A stretch of 64,000 bases of DNA from Amycolatopsis endophytica (GCF_013410405.1 NZ_JACCFK010000001.1:5084001-5148000), one strand, 5' to 3'; positions 44,651 through 53,162 are shown, counted from the first letter of the stretch. Numbers and translations: made by a program. The notes: generated by a model from the sequence alone, not told the origin.

Positions 44651-45200
44651 GACGAGGTGCCGGGCGACACGGTGCGCACCGCCGCTCGGACCGGGCGTTC
44701 TGGCTCGGCGTCGCGGTGTAGCGCGATGTCCTCCACCTCAACCGCGACCTCACCGCGAAGGAAGCACCGCATCGTCCGCAGCCCGTGGTCGAGACCGCAC
44801 CCGCACCCCGCACCGTGTCCTCGACATCGCCGTCGAACCCGTCGCCTGGACCGAACGCGACCACCGGCCCACGTTCCGCACCCGACCCATGCTCGAACAC
44901 GAGAAGAAGACCCTCAGCAAGTTCCCCGTCCCCACCAACCCGGTGCGCGGAAACGGCGCTCGGTCGCCTGGCTGTGGAGATTGGAACCGACCGCAGATAC
45001 CGGTCGGTTCTGGCTGCATTTGTTGATCGACCGCATGATCGATGTCGATGACTCCTGACCGCATGCGGTGAGCAGTGCTGGGCTGCGCGGTGTCAGGGCA
45101 GGTCGGGACGCCAGGTCGTGATGGGTGGGTCTCGGCGCCGGCGAGCCGTCACCGTACGGCTCCCGTGCGCCCCCGATGAGCATCAGTAGCGATCAGCGGT
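44651..45200. other. Unassigned degenerate stretch with a hairpin near its end
   Basis: One frame carries P-V-A-W-T-E-R-D-H-R-P-T-F-R-T-R-P and another W-R-L-E-P-T-A-D-T-G-R-F-W-L-H, but I cannot place them in a family. The hairpin GAGCCGT-CACCGT-ACGGCTC (45143-45162) lies 38 bases past the stop of the leftward SDR gene and could terminate it; it has no T-run. Confidence 0.35.
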
Positions 45201-45953
45201 TCAGACCTGCCCGTATCCGCCATCGGCCTGGTAGTCGGCGCCGTTGACGTGGGAAGCGGCGTCCGAGGCGACGAAAGCGATGACCGCGGCCACCTCCTCC
45301 GCGGTGCCGGCCCGGGTCATCGGCGTTCCGGCGCCCATCCTCGAGAAGAACGCCTTCCGCGCCTCGTCGCCCGGGGCGAGCTGCGCGATGCCGGGCGTGT
45401 CCGTCGGGCCCGGACTCACCACGTTCACGCGGATCCCCCGCGGGCTGAGCTCCAGAGCCCACGTACGGGCCAGCGCCCGGACCCCGGCCTTGGACGCTGC
45501 GTAGACGCTCTGCCCGCGCGACGCCTTGTGCGCCGCCATCGACCCGACGAGCACCACGGCACCCCCGTCAACCAGCAACGGCAGCGCCTTCTGGACCGTC
45601 ATGATCGTCCCAGCCATGTTGACGCCGAACACCGTGTCGATGATCTCCGTGGTGATCGAGCCCAGCGGGGCGGGCACGATCGCCGCCGCGTTGGCGACGA
45701 GCACGTCCAACCGGCCACTGCGCTCCTGAACCTGCGCGAAGAGCCGGTCGAGATCGTCGACGGAGGCCGAGTCGGCCTGGACACCGACGACGTCACCGGG
45801 GATGTCCGCCGCCGCGGCCTTCACGCGATCCCCGTCCCGGCCCGTGATGTAGACGGCGCCGCCGCGTGCGGCAATCTTCCGGGCCGTGGCGTGGCCGATA
45901 CCGGCGCTGCCACCCGTCACGACCGCGATCTTGCGGTGAAATGTGTCGCTCAT
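45201..45953 (-). CDS. Short-chain dehydrogenase/reductase
   Basis: 250 residues from ATG 45953. T-G-G-S-A-G-I-G at 12-19, N-A-A-A near 88, catalytic Ser in V-G-S-M-A-A near 138 and Y-A-A-S-K-A-G near 151-157. C-terminal D-G-G-Y-G-Q-V is the usual end of FabG-like reductases. The HTH regulator at 46091 is divergent and probably controls it. Confidence 0.87.
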   Translation of the reverse strand: MSDTFHRKIAVVTGGSAGIGHATARKIAARGGAVYITGRDGDRVKAAAADIPGDVVGVQADSASVDDLDRLFAQVQERSGRLDVLVANAAAIVPAPLGSITTEIIDTVFGVNMAGTIMTVQKALPLLVDGGAVVLVGSMAAHKASRGQSVYAASKAGVRALARTWALELSPRGIRVNVVSPGPTDTPGIAQLAPGDEARKAFFSRMGAGTPMTRAGTAEEVAAVIAFVASDAASHVNGADYQADGGYGQV

Positions 45954-46012
45954 CGAGATCTTCGTCCGTTCATGCTCGGAATCACCAGCGGTCCGAGCTT
46001 GAGCCTCCTCCG

Positions 46013-46048
46013 ATACCAGTGCTGAGAGCCTGCTCATACCGGTACTGA
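46013..46048. promoter_or_regulatory. Direct repeats ATACC-R-GT-R-CTGA between divergent SDR and MmyB-like genes
   Basis: ATACCAGTGCTGA (46013-46025) and ATACCGGTACTGA (46036-46048) are repeated with a 23-base period, about two helical turns. The second contains the perfect palindrome TACCGGTA. They lie 60 bases from the SDR start and 43 from the regulator start and are the probable binding sites of that regulator. Confidence 0.55.
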
Positions 46049-46090
46049 CACCACCCGGCTAACTGCCGGCGGCTCGGGCACGATGGTGGC

Positions 46091-46930
46091 GTGACAGCCA
46101 CCGCACACGGCAGGGAACTCGGGTCGTTCCTGCGGTCACGACGCGAACGGATCACACCCGACCAGGTCGGCATCCCGCCCGGCACCCGGCGGCGCACCCC
46201 AGGGCTCCGCCGTGAGGAGGTCGCTCAGCTCGCCGGGGTCGGCATCACCTGGTACACCTGGCTCGAACAGGGTCGGCCGATCAACGCCAGCGCCCAGGTA
46301 CTCGCCGCAGTGGCCCGGACCCTGCGCCTGACCGACGCCGAACGCGACCACCTCTACCGCCTGGCGGGGGTCCCCCAGCTCCTGGCCGGCGTGGAACCCG
46401 CGCTCGACATCCCGGATGAGCTCCACGCCATTGTGCGGGCCCTGGATCCGCTGCCTGCGGTGCTGGTCAACGCCCGCACGGACGTTCTGGGCTGGAACCG
46501 GTCGTACGGTGCTCTGCACCATCACCTGGTCAGCGCGCCGGCCGCCGAACGGAACACCATCTGGTACCTGTTCACGGCGCTGCAGGAGCACAGCCGCATC
46601 CTCAACCGCGACGAACAGGCACCAGAGGTCGTAGCCGGCTTCCGCTACAGCTACAGCCAGCACCTCAACGATCCGCAATGGCGCGATTTCGTCGCCCGCC
46701 TGCGCGACGCGAGCCCGCTGTTCGCCCGCTTGTGGGACACCGAAGACGTCGCCCCGCCCCGTCTGTGCGACAAACACTACGACTTCCCGGAGATCGGGGA
46801 AATTCGTCTCCGCTCCACCGGCATGGCCCTTGTCGACCACCCCGGTATCCGGATCGTCGTCCACACCCCCGCCGAGGATCGCAGCCGTGAGCGCATCGAT
46901 CGCGCCCTCCGTCAGGCGGCGGCCCGATGA
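46091..46930 (+). CDS. MmyB-like helix-turn-helix regulator
   Basis: 279 residues, GTG start. HTH with T-P-G-L-R-R-E-E-V-A-Q-L-A-G-V-G, then W-Y-T-W-L-E-Q-G-R. The MmyB ligand domain has V-L-V-N-A-R-T-D-V-L-G-W-N near 130 and the Y-D-F-P-E-I-G-E-I region near 230. It is a paralogue in family, not in close sequence, of the regulator at 42280. Its target is likely the divergent SDR. Confidence 0.87.
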   Translation: MTATAHGRELGSFLRSRRERITPDQVGIPPGTRRRTPGLRREEVAQLAGVGITWYTWLEQGRPINASAQVLAAVARTLRLTDAERDHLYRLAGVPQLLAGVEPALDIPDELHAIVRALDPLPAVLVNARTDVLGWNRSYGALHHHLVSAPAAERNTIWYLFTALQEHSRILNRDEQAPEVVAGFRYSYSQHLNDPQWRDFVARLRDASPLFARLWDTEDVAPPRLCDKHYDFPEIGEIRLRSTGMALVDHPGIRIVVHTPAEDRSRERIDRALRQAAAR

Positions 46931-47410
46931 GTGCCCGTCGATCGTGAAAGGGCGGGTCAGCGCGTCACGTTCCCCGGCGGTAGCGTCCCAGGTCCGCGCA
47001 GCATCGCACGGATGAACGCTCGAACGGATCCAGTCCGCGACGATCAGGCGGTGAAGACCCCGGACCGACGACCGGTCTGCCTCTGGCCGGCGTACCGACC
47101 GCACGTTGGTGCTCGCGGAGGGCGGTGGCGAGCTCGCGCACGTGGCGGGCCACGTCCGGCTGGCCGCCCCCGCGCCGCTGCTGATCGTGCAGCGCGGTGA
47201 GGCCGCGCGCCGACGCCACGATGTCGTCGCCCACGTGCGAGAGCTACTGTGCCTCGGCGTCAACGTCCTTCGGTGCGCAGGTGGGCTGCGGTCGCCAGCT
47301 GGGGCAGAACGCCGCCCGCGCGGGATCTCGAGCACGAGGCCGGGCAGCGGCTTCGTGGTGCCGGTGCGCCGCGACGTGGCCGTCGGAGTAGCGCGAGGTC
47401 GCCGGGGCCG
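46931..47410. other. Gene-free stretch
   Basis: Open frames on both strands, without recognised motifs. A minus frame near 47230 reads M-G-D-D-I-V-A-S-A-R-G-L but leads to nothing that I recognise. It probably holds the eroded end of the SDR remnant beginning at 47756. Confidence 0.4.
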
Positions 47411-47756
47411 AGGTTCCTGCGTGAAACAGGCTCAGCCCTGCCGGTGCGAGCTGAGCGCCGATGGACGCGACGTTGATGATCAGTCCCGCCGCTCGCCCCG
47501 CCACAATTGGTGCCAGCGTTCCGGTCAGCACGAACGGTGCGTGTACGTGCACCGCGATCGACTCGCGGAGCTCGTCGCCGCTGGTCGGCTCCATTGCCCC
47601 GAAGGTTCCTCCACCGGCATCGTTCACCAGTACGGCGATGTAACCGCAGTCGATTTCCAACGCATTGTGCGCAAGCTGCCTGACGGCGGCCACGTCGCGC
47701 AGGTTGGCGACAACGGGTACTGCCGAACTCCCGAGCGAGTGCACCTCCTCGCACAA
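47411..47756 (-). pseudogene. Internal fragment of an SDR
   Basis: The frame reads V-V-A-N-L-R-D-V-A-A-V, then V-L-V-N-D-A-G-G-G-T-F-G and I-I-N-V-A-S-I-G-A. These are the second half of the Rossmann fold up to the catalytic Ser of an SDR. The cofactor-binding start and the Tyr/Lys region are both lacking. The LysE gene cuts in at the 5' side. Confidence 0.6.
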
Positions 47757-47768
47757 TGTGTGCGCCCA

Positions 47769-48371
47769 TCAGTTCGCAGTCCAGATGGGCACGATCGAGG
47801 CCACGAGGAGCAGGGCCAGGACGATGTTGAGCGTCGTCCATTGCCGTTCGGTCCGCAGCACCCGGGCGAGTACGAGTCCGGCGAGGCACCACAGCGTGAG
47901 TGATGCCGCAGCGGCCAGGCCGAACGCCGCGCCGAGCGCGCCGGCCAGGAGGGTGGGCTGCGAGGTGAGGGAAGCGAAGGAGGCAGCCGCGGCGACCGTC
48001 ATCGCCCAGCCCTTGGGGTTGTGCCAGAGCATCCACACGCCGCTGAGGAAGCCGAAGGGGCGCGCGGCGGCCGAGCCGTTGCCCGGGGAGCCGCTGCGCG
48101 CGGTCCGGATTGCCAACCACAGCAGGTAGACGGTGCCGCCCAGTTGGAAGGTCAGCCGCAGTGCCGGAGCGGCGAGGACCAGCCCGCCGAGGCCGGCTGC
48201 CGCGGCGGCGGCCATCGTGGCGAGCCCCACCGCGATGCCGGCCATCAGCGGGATCGACCGGCGGAAGCCGAAGTGCGCACCCGAGGCGGTGGCCAGGGTG
48301 GTGGCGCCGCCCGGTGTGATCGTGGCGACCACCGCGAACACGGCGAGCGTGGTGAGTCCTGCAGCGGTCAT
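47769..48371 (-). CDS. LysE-family translocator
   Basis: 200 residues from ATG 48371; a TTG at 48392 is also possible. About six helices. The N-terminal family pattern is T-I-T-P-G-G-A-T-T-L-A-T-A-S-G-A, and W-M-L-W-H-N-P-K-G-W lies in the middle (RhtB/LysE consensus). These proteins export amino acids or derivatives. The LysR gene opposite is the likely activator, as in the lysE/lysG or argO/argP pairs. Confidence 0.82.
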   Translation of the reverse strand: MTAAGLTTLAVFAVVATITPGGATTLATASGAHFGFRRSIPLMAGIAVGLATMAAAAAAGLGGLVLAAPALRLTFQLGGTVYLLWLAIRTARSGSPGNGSAAARPFGFLSGVWMLWHNPKGWAMTVAAAASFASLTSQPTLLAGALGAAFGLAAAASLTLWCLAGLVLARVLRTERQWTTLNIVLALLLVASIVPIWTAN

Positions 48372-48437
48372 AGTGCAGTTGTAGATCGCCAACCCACATC
48401 ATGACAACGAATGTTGGTTATCCTCAGCATTACAGGT

Positions 48438-48450
48438 CATAATTCTGGGG
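48438..48450 (+). promoter_or_regulatory. -10 element placing transcription start at the LysR GTG (leaderless)
   Basis: CATAAT at 48438-48443 is followed after six bases by the GTG at 48450, where transcription should start. There is no ribosome binding site, so the LysR message is probably leaderless. The gap of 78 bases to the LysE start should also hold the LysR binding site. Confidence 0.45.
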
Positions 48451-49331
48451 TGCCGACCAACCTGGACATGACGCTGCTGCGCACGTTCGTCGCGGTGTGC
48501 GATCACGCCGGCATGACCGCGGCGGGCCACGCGCTGCACCTCACCCAGGGAGCGGTCAGCCAGCAGGTCGGCAAGCTCGAGTCGGCCCTGGGCATGCCGC
48601 TGTTCGTCCGCAGCCGCCGTGGCCTGCGCCTGACCCCGGCGGGGGAGCGGTTGATCGGACGGGCCCGCGCGATGCTCGCGCTCCACGACGAGGTCTGGGC
48701 GGACATGACCGGCTGCGCCGTGGTGGGACGGGTCACCCTCGGCGTTCCGGACGATCTGGTCGCGATGCTGGCACCGGTCGTGAAGGGTTTCGTCGAGGAC
48801 CATCCCCGGGTGGAGCTGTCCCTGGTCAGTGCGTCCTCGTCGGACTTGTCCGACGACGTCGGCCGGGGCGTCGTGGACGTGGCCGTCGTCGAGGAGCCCC
48901 ACGAGTCCGCGGTGGGCGAGGTCGTGGCGCTCGACCGGCTCGTCTGGGTCGGCGATCGCGACGGCAGGGCGCGCCTTGCCCGCCCGCTTCCGGTCTCCGT
49001 CGTCTCGCAGTTCTGCGCGTTCCGGCCCGTCGTGCTCGACGCACTGCGCCGCGACGGTCGCGACTGGCGCACGGTCTTCGAGAACGGCAGCCTGGCGGCC
49101 ACGCTGGCCACGGTCCGGATGGGGTTGGCCGTCACCGCGCTGCTGGAGTCGACCGTCCCGGTCGACCTCACAGTCCTCGGACCGTCGGCCGGCCTTCCCG
49201 AGCTCCCGCCGTTCGCCCTCACCCTCCGGGTGGGTACCGCGTCGGCGCCCGCGGCCGAGCTCGCGGACCGGCTGCGCACCGGGCTGGCCCGGCGTGGCGC
49301 CGGCGCCGGGCCAGCCCGGTACGGAGGGTAG
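48450..49331 (+). CDS. LysR-family regulator (ArgP/LysG-like)
   Basis: 293 residues. HTH near the start: L-L-R-T-F-V-A-V-C-D-H-A-G-M-T-A-A-G-H-A-L, then L-T-Q-G-A-V-S-Q-Q-V-G-K-L-E. The effector domain is about 200 residues. GTG 48450 gives the best fit to LysR length; ATG 48468 is possible. Divergent from the LysE-family exporter, so it probably switches on export when the amino acid builds up. Confidence 0.86.
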   Translation: MPTNLDMTLLRTFVAVCDHAGMTAAGHALHLTQGAVSQQVGKLESALGMPLFVRSRRGLRLTPAGERLIGRARAMLALHDEVWADMTGCAVVGRVTLGVPDDLVAMLAPVVKGFVEDHPRVELSLVSASSSDLSDDVGRGVVDVAVVEEPHESAVGEVVALDRLVWVGDRDGRARLARPLPVSVVSQFCAFRPVVLDALRRDGRDWRTVFENGSLAATLATVRMGLAVTALLESTVPVDLTVLGPSAGLPELPPFALTLRVGTASAPAAELADRLRTGLARRGAGAGPARYGG

Positions 49332-49573
49332 GAACCGTTCGTCGCGGCCACGAACTGCTGACCGTTGGGATACGCCACAGTGCAGGTGACGCTTGCGGTT
49401 TGGGTGACGCGCAGGCCAAGACTTGGCGGGATGGCTACATTCGATAGGCATCGCAGGGTTGGCGGCCGTTGAAGTGTCGGTTGCGCGGCCCGGACGTCAA
49501 TAATCCGCGCGGTCGCGACGGCGGTGCCCGAGGTCCCGGTCGTCGCGTCCGGCGATATCGGTTCGGCGGCGCT
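49332..49573. other. Gene-free stretch before a transposase relic
   Basis: No coding signature found; probably part of the area damaged by the insertion of an IS256-type element. Confidence 0.4.
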
Positions 49574-49645
49574 CTGGGCGTGTCGACCCGGCGGGTGGAG
49601 CGGCTGGCCGAGCAACTCGGCGTCAAGAGCTTGTCTCGCTCCTAG
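49574..49645 (+). mobile_element. Relic of an IS256-family transposase
   Basis: Twenty-three codons read L-G-V-S-T-R-R-V-E-R-L-A-E-Q-L-G-V-K, then S-L-S-R-S-stop. This is the conserved G-V-S-T-R-x-V motif that precedes the DDE catalytic core of IS256 (Mutator-type) transposases. No terminal inverted repeats and no catalytic residues remain. Confidence 0.55.
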
Positions 49646-49925
49646 TAACCTCTAACGGCTGCTGGCCTGTGCTTACTGAGCCCTTCCGGCGGCGGATCGT
49701 CTGTTCCGCGGATCTCCCGGCGAGGAGATGTCGCAGGTACCGGACTCGGCGGCCTCGTAGCTGTTTGCGCGGGAGGACGAGCACGCGGATTTTGACCCGG
49801 TTTGATTCTCGAACCCGGTCCGGCGTCAGCCGGCGCATGCCGGCCACAGCCGCATTCCGCTGCCGCGACCTCCGCGCGGTTTCGAACTCCAGCGGGATTC
49901 CAGCGCCGTCTGCTTGCCTGGTGGG
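49646..49925. other. Gene-free stretch
   Basis: No motif seen on either strand between the transposase relic and the biotin-carrier gene. Confidence 0.4.
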
Positions 49926-50147
49926 GTGGCCGAGCAGATTCACGCGGAGATCGTCGCCAAGGTGATCGAGGTTGCCCGGGGCGAGGGCGCCGACCTCGTG
50001 GCCGGTGAGGCGGTTCTGGTGCTGGAATCGATGAAGATGGAGATCCCGGTGCTGACCGGGATCGCGGGCCGGCTGAGCCGGGTGGCGGTGCGCGTCGGGG
50101 ACGTGGTCCAGGAGGGCGATCTCCTGGCCGTCGTCGAGGGGGCGTGA
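49926..50147 (+). CDS. Free-standing biotin/lipoyl-type carrier protein (TB7.3-like)
   Basis: 73 residues from GTG 49926. The whole protein is one barrel-sandwich hybrid domain with the biotinylation motif V-L-E-S-M-K-M-E-I and acceptor Lys37. Small single-domain biotinylated proteins of this kind (Rv3221c, TB7.3) occur in Actinobacteria and are thought to serve acyl-CoA carboxylase-like reactions. No carboxylase subunit is nearby. The next gene starts 19 bases downstream. Confidence 0.82.
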   Translation: MAEQIHAEIVAKVIEVARGEGADLVAGEAVLVLESMKMEIPVLTGIAGRLSRVAVRVGDVVQEGDLLAVVEGA

Positions 50148-50166
50148 CGGTGGAACGGGCCCGGTC

Positions 50167-51447
50167 GTGCGGTTGACGATCATCGGCGGTGGCGGGTTTC
50201 GCACGCCGCTCATCCACCGTGCCGTCACGGAGTGGGGTGCGGTGCGGGAAATCGCCTTGTACGACACCGATTCCCGGCGGCTCGCGGCCATCGGCGCGGT
50301 GCTCGGGGATCAGGCCGTCGTGCCGCACACCGATCTCGACGCGGCGCTGGCGGGCGCGGACTTCGTGTTCTGCGCGGTGCGCGTGGGCGGCACGCGGGGG
50401 CGGGTGCTCGACGAACGAGTCGCCCTTGACTGCGGTGTTCTGGGGCAGGAGACCACGGGCGCGGGCGGGCTCGCCTACGGGCTGCGCGGCGTTCCCGTGC
50501 TGACGGCACTCGCCCGCCGCATCGCCGAACTGGCGCCGACGGCGTGGGTCGTGAACTTCACCAACCCGGTCGGCCTGATCACCGAGGCGATGGCGGCGGT
50601 GCTGGGGGACAGGGTGATCGGGATCTGCGACTCCCCGGCGGGCCTGTTCCGGCGCGTGGCGTGGCTGCTCGGCGTGCCGGCGGAGCAGGCGTGGTTCGAC
50701 TACGCCGGGCTGAACCACCTGGGCTGGTTGCGCGCGGTCCGCGTCGCCGGTGCCGACCGGCTGCCCGCGCTGCTCGCCGGGGACCGGCTCGGCGAAATCG
50801 AGGAGGGCAGGCTCTTCGGCGCTCCGCTGCTGCGTGAGCTGGGCATGATCCCGAACGAGTACCTGCGCTACTACCACGCCACGGACGCCGCGATCGAGAA
50901 GGCGCGGACGGGTCCCACCCGCGGCGCGTTCCTGCACGAACGCCAGGAAGCGTTCTACCGCGCCGCGGTGGGCGAGCCGTCCGCGGCGGCGCGGCTCTGG
51001 GCCCGGACCCTGGCCGAGCGGGAAGCGACGTACTCGGCCGCGCCGGCGACGGCGAGCGGGGAACCCGCGGGCGGCGGCTACGAAGCGATGGCCGTCGCCG
51101 TGATGCGGGCACTGGCGGGCGAAGGCGCGGCGAACCCGGTGCTGAACGTGCGCAACCGCGGCGCCCTGCCCGGCCTGCCCGCGGACGCGGTCGTCGAGGT
51201 TCCGTGCCTGGTGGACACCAACGGTGCGCACCCCATCGCCGGGGATCCGCTGCCCGGCGCGCAGCTCGCGCTGGCCCGCGCCGTGAAGACCGCCGAACGC
51301 ACGACGATCACCGCGGCACTGACCGGTTCTTTAGCGGCGGCCGAGGACGCCTTCGCGGCGCACCCGCTGGTGGGCGACCGTTCGGTGGCGCGACGGCTGG
51401 TCGACGGCTACCGGGCGGCGCACCCGGAGCTGGACGCGCTGCGCTGA
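50167..51447 (+). CDS. Glycoside hydrolase family 4 enzyme (6-phospho-glycosidase type)
   Basis: 426 residues, GTG start. Features of the NAD- and metal-dependent GH4 family: I-I-G-G-G-G-F-R-T-P at 5-14 (NAD binding), Q-E-T-T-G-A-G-G near 97, N-F-T-N-P-V-G near 132, metal-binding Cys in G-I-C-D-S-P and His in G-L-N-H-L-G-W near 190. GH4 enzymes use an oxidation-elimination route, often on 6-phospho-beta-glucosides. The convergent PfkB kinase could phosphorylate the glycoside or released sugar. No PTS or sugar ABC genes are seen here. Confidence 0.87.
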   Translation: MRLTIIGGGGFRTPLIHRAVTEWGAVREIALYDTDSRRLAAIGAVLGDQAVVPHTDLDAALAGADFVFCAVRVGGTRGRVLDERVALDCGVLGQETTGAGGLAYGLRGVPVLTALARRIAELAPTAWVVNFTNPVGLITEAMAAVLGDRVIGICDSPAGLFRRVAWLLGVPAEQAWFDYAGLNHLGWLRAVRVAGADRLPALLAGDRLGEIEEGRLFGAPLLRELGMIPNEYLRYYHATDAAIEKARTGPTRGAFLHERQEAFYRAAVGEPSAAARLWARTLAEREATYSAAPATASGEPAGGGYEAMAVAVMRALAGEGAANPVLNVRNRGALPGLPADAVVEVPCLVDTNGAHPIAGDPLPGAQLALARAVKTAERTTITAALTGSLAAAEDAFAAHPLVGDRSVARRLVDGYRAAHPELDALR

Positions 51448-51486
51448 GGGCGGGTGTCGATCCCGTCGGCTGGCCGCGGCCAGCGA

Positions 51487-51503
51487 GGCGCACCGGGTGC
51501 GCC
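51487..51503. terminator. Hairpin between the convergent GH4 and kinase genes
   Basis: GGCGCAC-CGG-GTGCGCC forms a 7-bp stem with a 3-base loop in the 67-base gap between two stops. No T-run follows, which is common in high-GC hosts. It could end transcription from both sides. Confidence 0.4.
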
Positions 51504-51514
51504 GAGGGCGGTCC

Positions 51515-52528
51515 TCACCCGCGTTCGCTGACCGCGGCCAGCGTGGCGCTCGCCCGGCGCACCGGGACCAGGCGGTGGCTCGGCAGCAGCGCTTCGACGA
51601 AGGCGTGGTCCCGCCGCAGCTCCTCGTCCGCCTCCCGCCACCAGGTGGCGATGTCGTGCCAGCCCGGCGCCGCCAGCGAGCCCCCGAACTGGCGCACCGA
51701 CAGCGAAGCGCACAGCGTCGCGAACCGGACCCGGTGCGCCGGCGCCCATCCGGACAGCGTGCCCAGCACGAACGCCGCCGCGAACACGTCGCCCGCGCCC
51801 GTCGAGTCGATCGCCTCCACCGGCAGTGCCGGGACCGACACCACCTCGCCGCTCGCCCGGTCCGCGGCGACCACACCGTCCGCGCCGCACGTGATCGCCA
51901 CCGACGGCACGTGCCGGAGCAGATCGCGCAGCGCCGAGGTGACCGTCGGCTGCCCGGTCAGCGCCAGCGCCTCGTCCCGGTTCGGCAGGAACACGTCGCA
52001 GTGCCGCAGCTGGTCCAGCGCCTCCTCGCGGCGCGCGGCCGACAGCTCCCACCCGATGTCGGCGAACACCAGCCCGCCCGAGGCGCGCGCGTGCCGCAGC
52101 CAGGTCTGCTCCTCGGTGCCCAGGTGGACGAAGTAGGCGCGCGCTCGCGGCGGACGCCCGATCGCGGTGTCCAGCGGCACCGGCCCGTCGTGGGCGTGGG
52201 TCACCATCGTCCGTTCCCCGTCCACCACCAGCGACACCGTCACCGGCGAGTGCCAGCCGGGGAACCGCCGCGACCGTGCCAGGTCCACCCCTTCGTGCGC
52301 GGACAGCACGTCCCAGCAGTAGTCGCCGTAGGCGTCGGTGCCGAACATCGCGGCCAGCGAGGTCGACAGGCCGAGCCGGGACAGGGCCACCGCGAGGTTC
52401 GCGATCCCGCCCGGGCTCGAACCCATCCCCGGCGCGCGCACTTCCGTGCCCAGCGCGGGAAATCCGCGCAGCCCGGTCAGGATCACGTCGAAGAACACCG
52501 TGCCGGCGCAGAAGACGTCCACGCTCAT
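51515..52528 (-). CDS. PfkB-family carbohydrate kinase
   Basis: 337 residues. N-terminal substrate lid G-S-S-P-G-G-I-A-N-L-A-V-A-L near 36-50, and PfkB signature 2, D-S-T-G-A-G-D-V-F-A-A-A-F, near 240 with the catalytic Asp in G-A-G-D. Adenosine, fructose, ribose and tagatose kinases share this fold; the target sugar is not clear. The start lies 7 bases after the stop of the SnoaL-like gene, so the two are one transcript. Confidence 0.86.
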   Translation of the reverse strand: MSVDVFCAGTVFFDVILTGLRGFPALGTEVRAPGMGSSPGGIANLAVALSRLGLSTSLAAMFGTDAYGDYCWDVLSAHEGVDLARSRRFPGWHSPVTVSLVVDGERTMVTHAHDGPVPLDTAIGRPPRARAYFVHLGTEEQTWLRHARASGGLVFADIGWELSAARREEALDQLRHCDVFLPNRDEALALTGQPTVTSALRDLLRHVPSVAITCGADGVVAADRASGEVVSVPALPVEAIDSTGAGDVFAAAFVLGTLSGWAPAHRVRFATLCASLSVRQFGGSLAAPGWHDIATWWREADEELRRDHAFVEALLPSHRLVPVRRASATLAAVSERG

Positions 52529-52535
52529 GGCGGGG

Positions 52536-52991
52536 TCAGGACGCGCGCCGGGCCGAGGGCACCAGCAGCAGGTCGTCGCGGGCGATCGAGCGGGACTTGG
52601 TGAACAGCTGCCCCTCGCGCACCACCAGAACGTCGTCGACGAGGCACGTGGGAAGCAAGGTCACCGCACCGTCGGCGTGGGTGAGGGTCACCAGCGCGTA
52701 GTACGACACCGTCACGGTGTCCTCGCCCGCCGGCTCGATGAGCAGCTTGTCGAACCAGTGTCTGGGCACCACCCCCTGGTGCTGGGCGAAGTTCGCGCGC
52801 AGCGACTCCACGATCGCGGCGCGGCCGCGCACGTCGTCGTCGCGCGACGCGTGGTGCATCCGGCCGTCCTCGGTGAACGTCGCGGCGAACCCTTCGACGT
52901 CGGCGGAGTCGAGCAGGCGGATCTGCCGGGCGAAGAAGTGCTGCACCTCCGCGTGGACGCGGGCGCGGTCGGTGACATCGATGTGCGGCAT
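52536..52991 (-). CDS. SnoaL-like (NTF2-fold) protein
   Basis: 151 residues, AGGAGG before ATG 52991. The sequence A-E-V-Q-H-F-F-A-R-Q-I-R-L-L-D-S-A-D, then F-A-A-T-F-T-E-D-G-R-M-H-H shows the NTF2/SnoaL fold used by polyketide cyclases, hydroxylases and isomerases. It shares a 19-bp upstream element with the oxygenase operon at 56413, suggesting it belongs to the polyketide tailoring set even though it is cotranscribed with the sugar kinase. Confidence 0.78.
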   Translation of the reverse strand: MPHIDVTDRARVHAEVQHFFARQIRLLDSADVEGFAATFTEDGRMHHASRDDDVRGRAAIVESLRANFAQHQGVVPRHWFDKLLIEPAGEDTVTVSYYALVTLTHADGAVTLLPTCLVDDVLVVREGQLFTKSRSIARDDLLLVPSARRAS

Positions 52992-53044
52992 GGCTCCTCC
53001 TGGCTCGGGTGTCTCCGCCGAGCGTGGCGCCGCGGCCTGGAGGT

Positions 53045-53063
53045 TCGCTGGAGACGCGGTCGA
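53045..53063. promoter_or_regulatory. 19-bp element shared with 56479 (copy 1)
   Basis: TCGCTGGAGACGCGGTCGA here and TCGCTGGAGACCGGGTCGA at 56479 differ at two positions. Each lies 54-66 bases upstream of a leftward start (52991 and 56413). They look like a common regulator or sigma-factor site. Confidence 0.5.
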
Positions 53064-53090
53064 CGGGGCCGCCCGGCGGCTGCAGTGCGC

Positions 53091-53111
53091 TTCGACCGTG
53101 ATTCGACCGTG
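53091..53111 (+). promoter_or_regulatory. Tandem repeat TTCGACCGTG with 11-base period
   Basis: Two perfect 10-base repeats (53091-53100 and 53102-53111), one helical turn apart, about 52 bases before the MBL hydrolase start. Likely binding site for a tandem-repeat activator. Confidence 0.4.
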
Positions 53112-53162
53112 CGCTGCGAACCTGCCCTGGGGTGGAAGGGATCCACCGGATCGGAGAGCGCC

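Noticed and set aside
44651..45058. Possible mobilisation or replication protein fragment
   Set aside because: The phrases seen (W-T-E-R-D-H-R-P and similar) do not match a family I can name, so no function is claimed.
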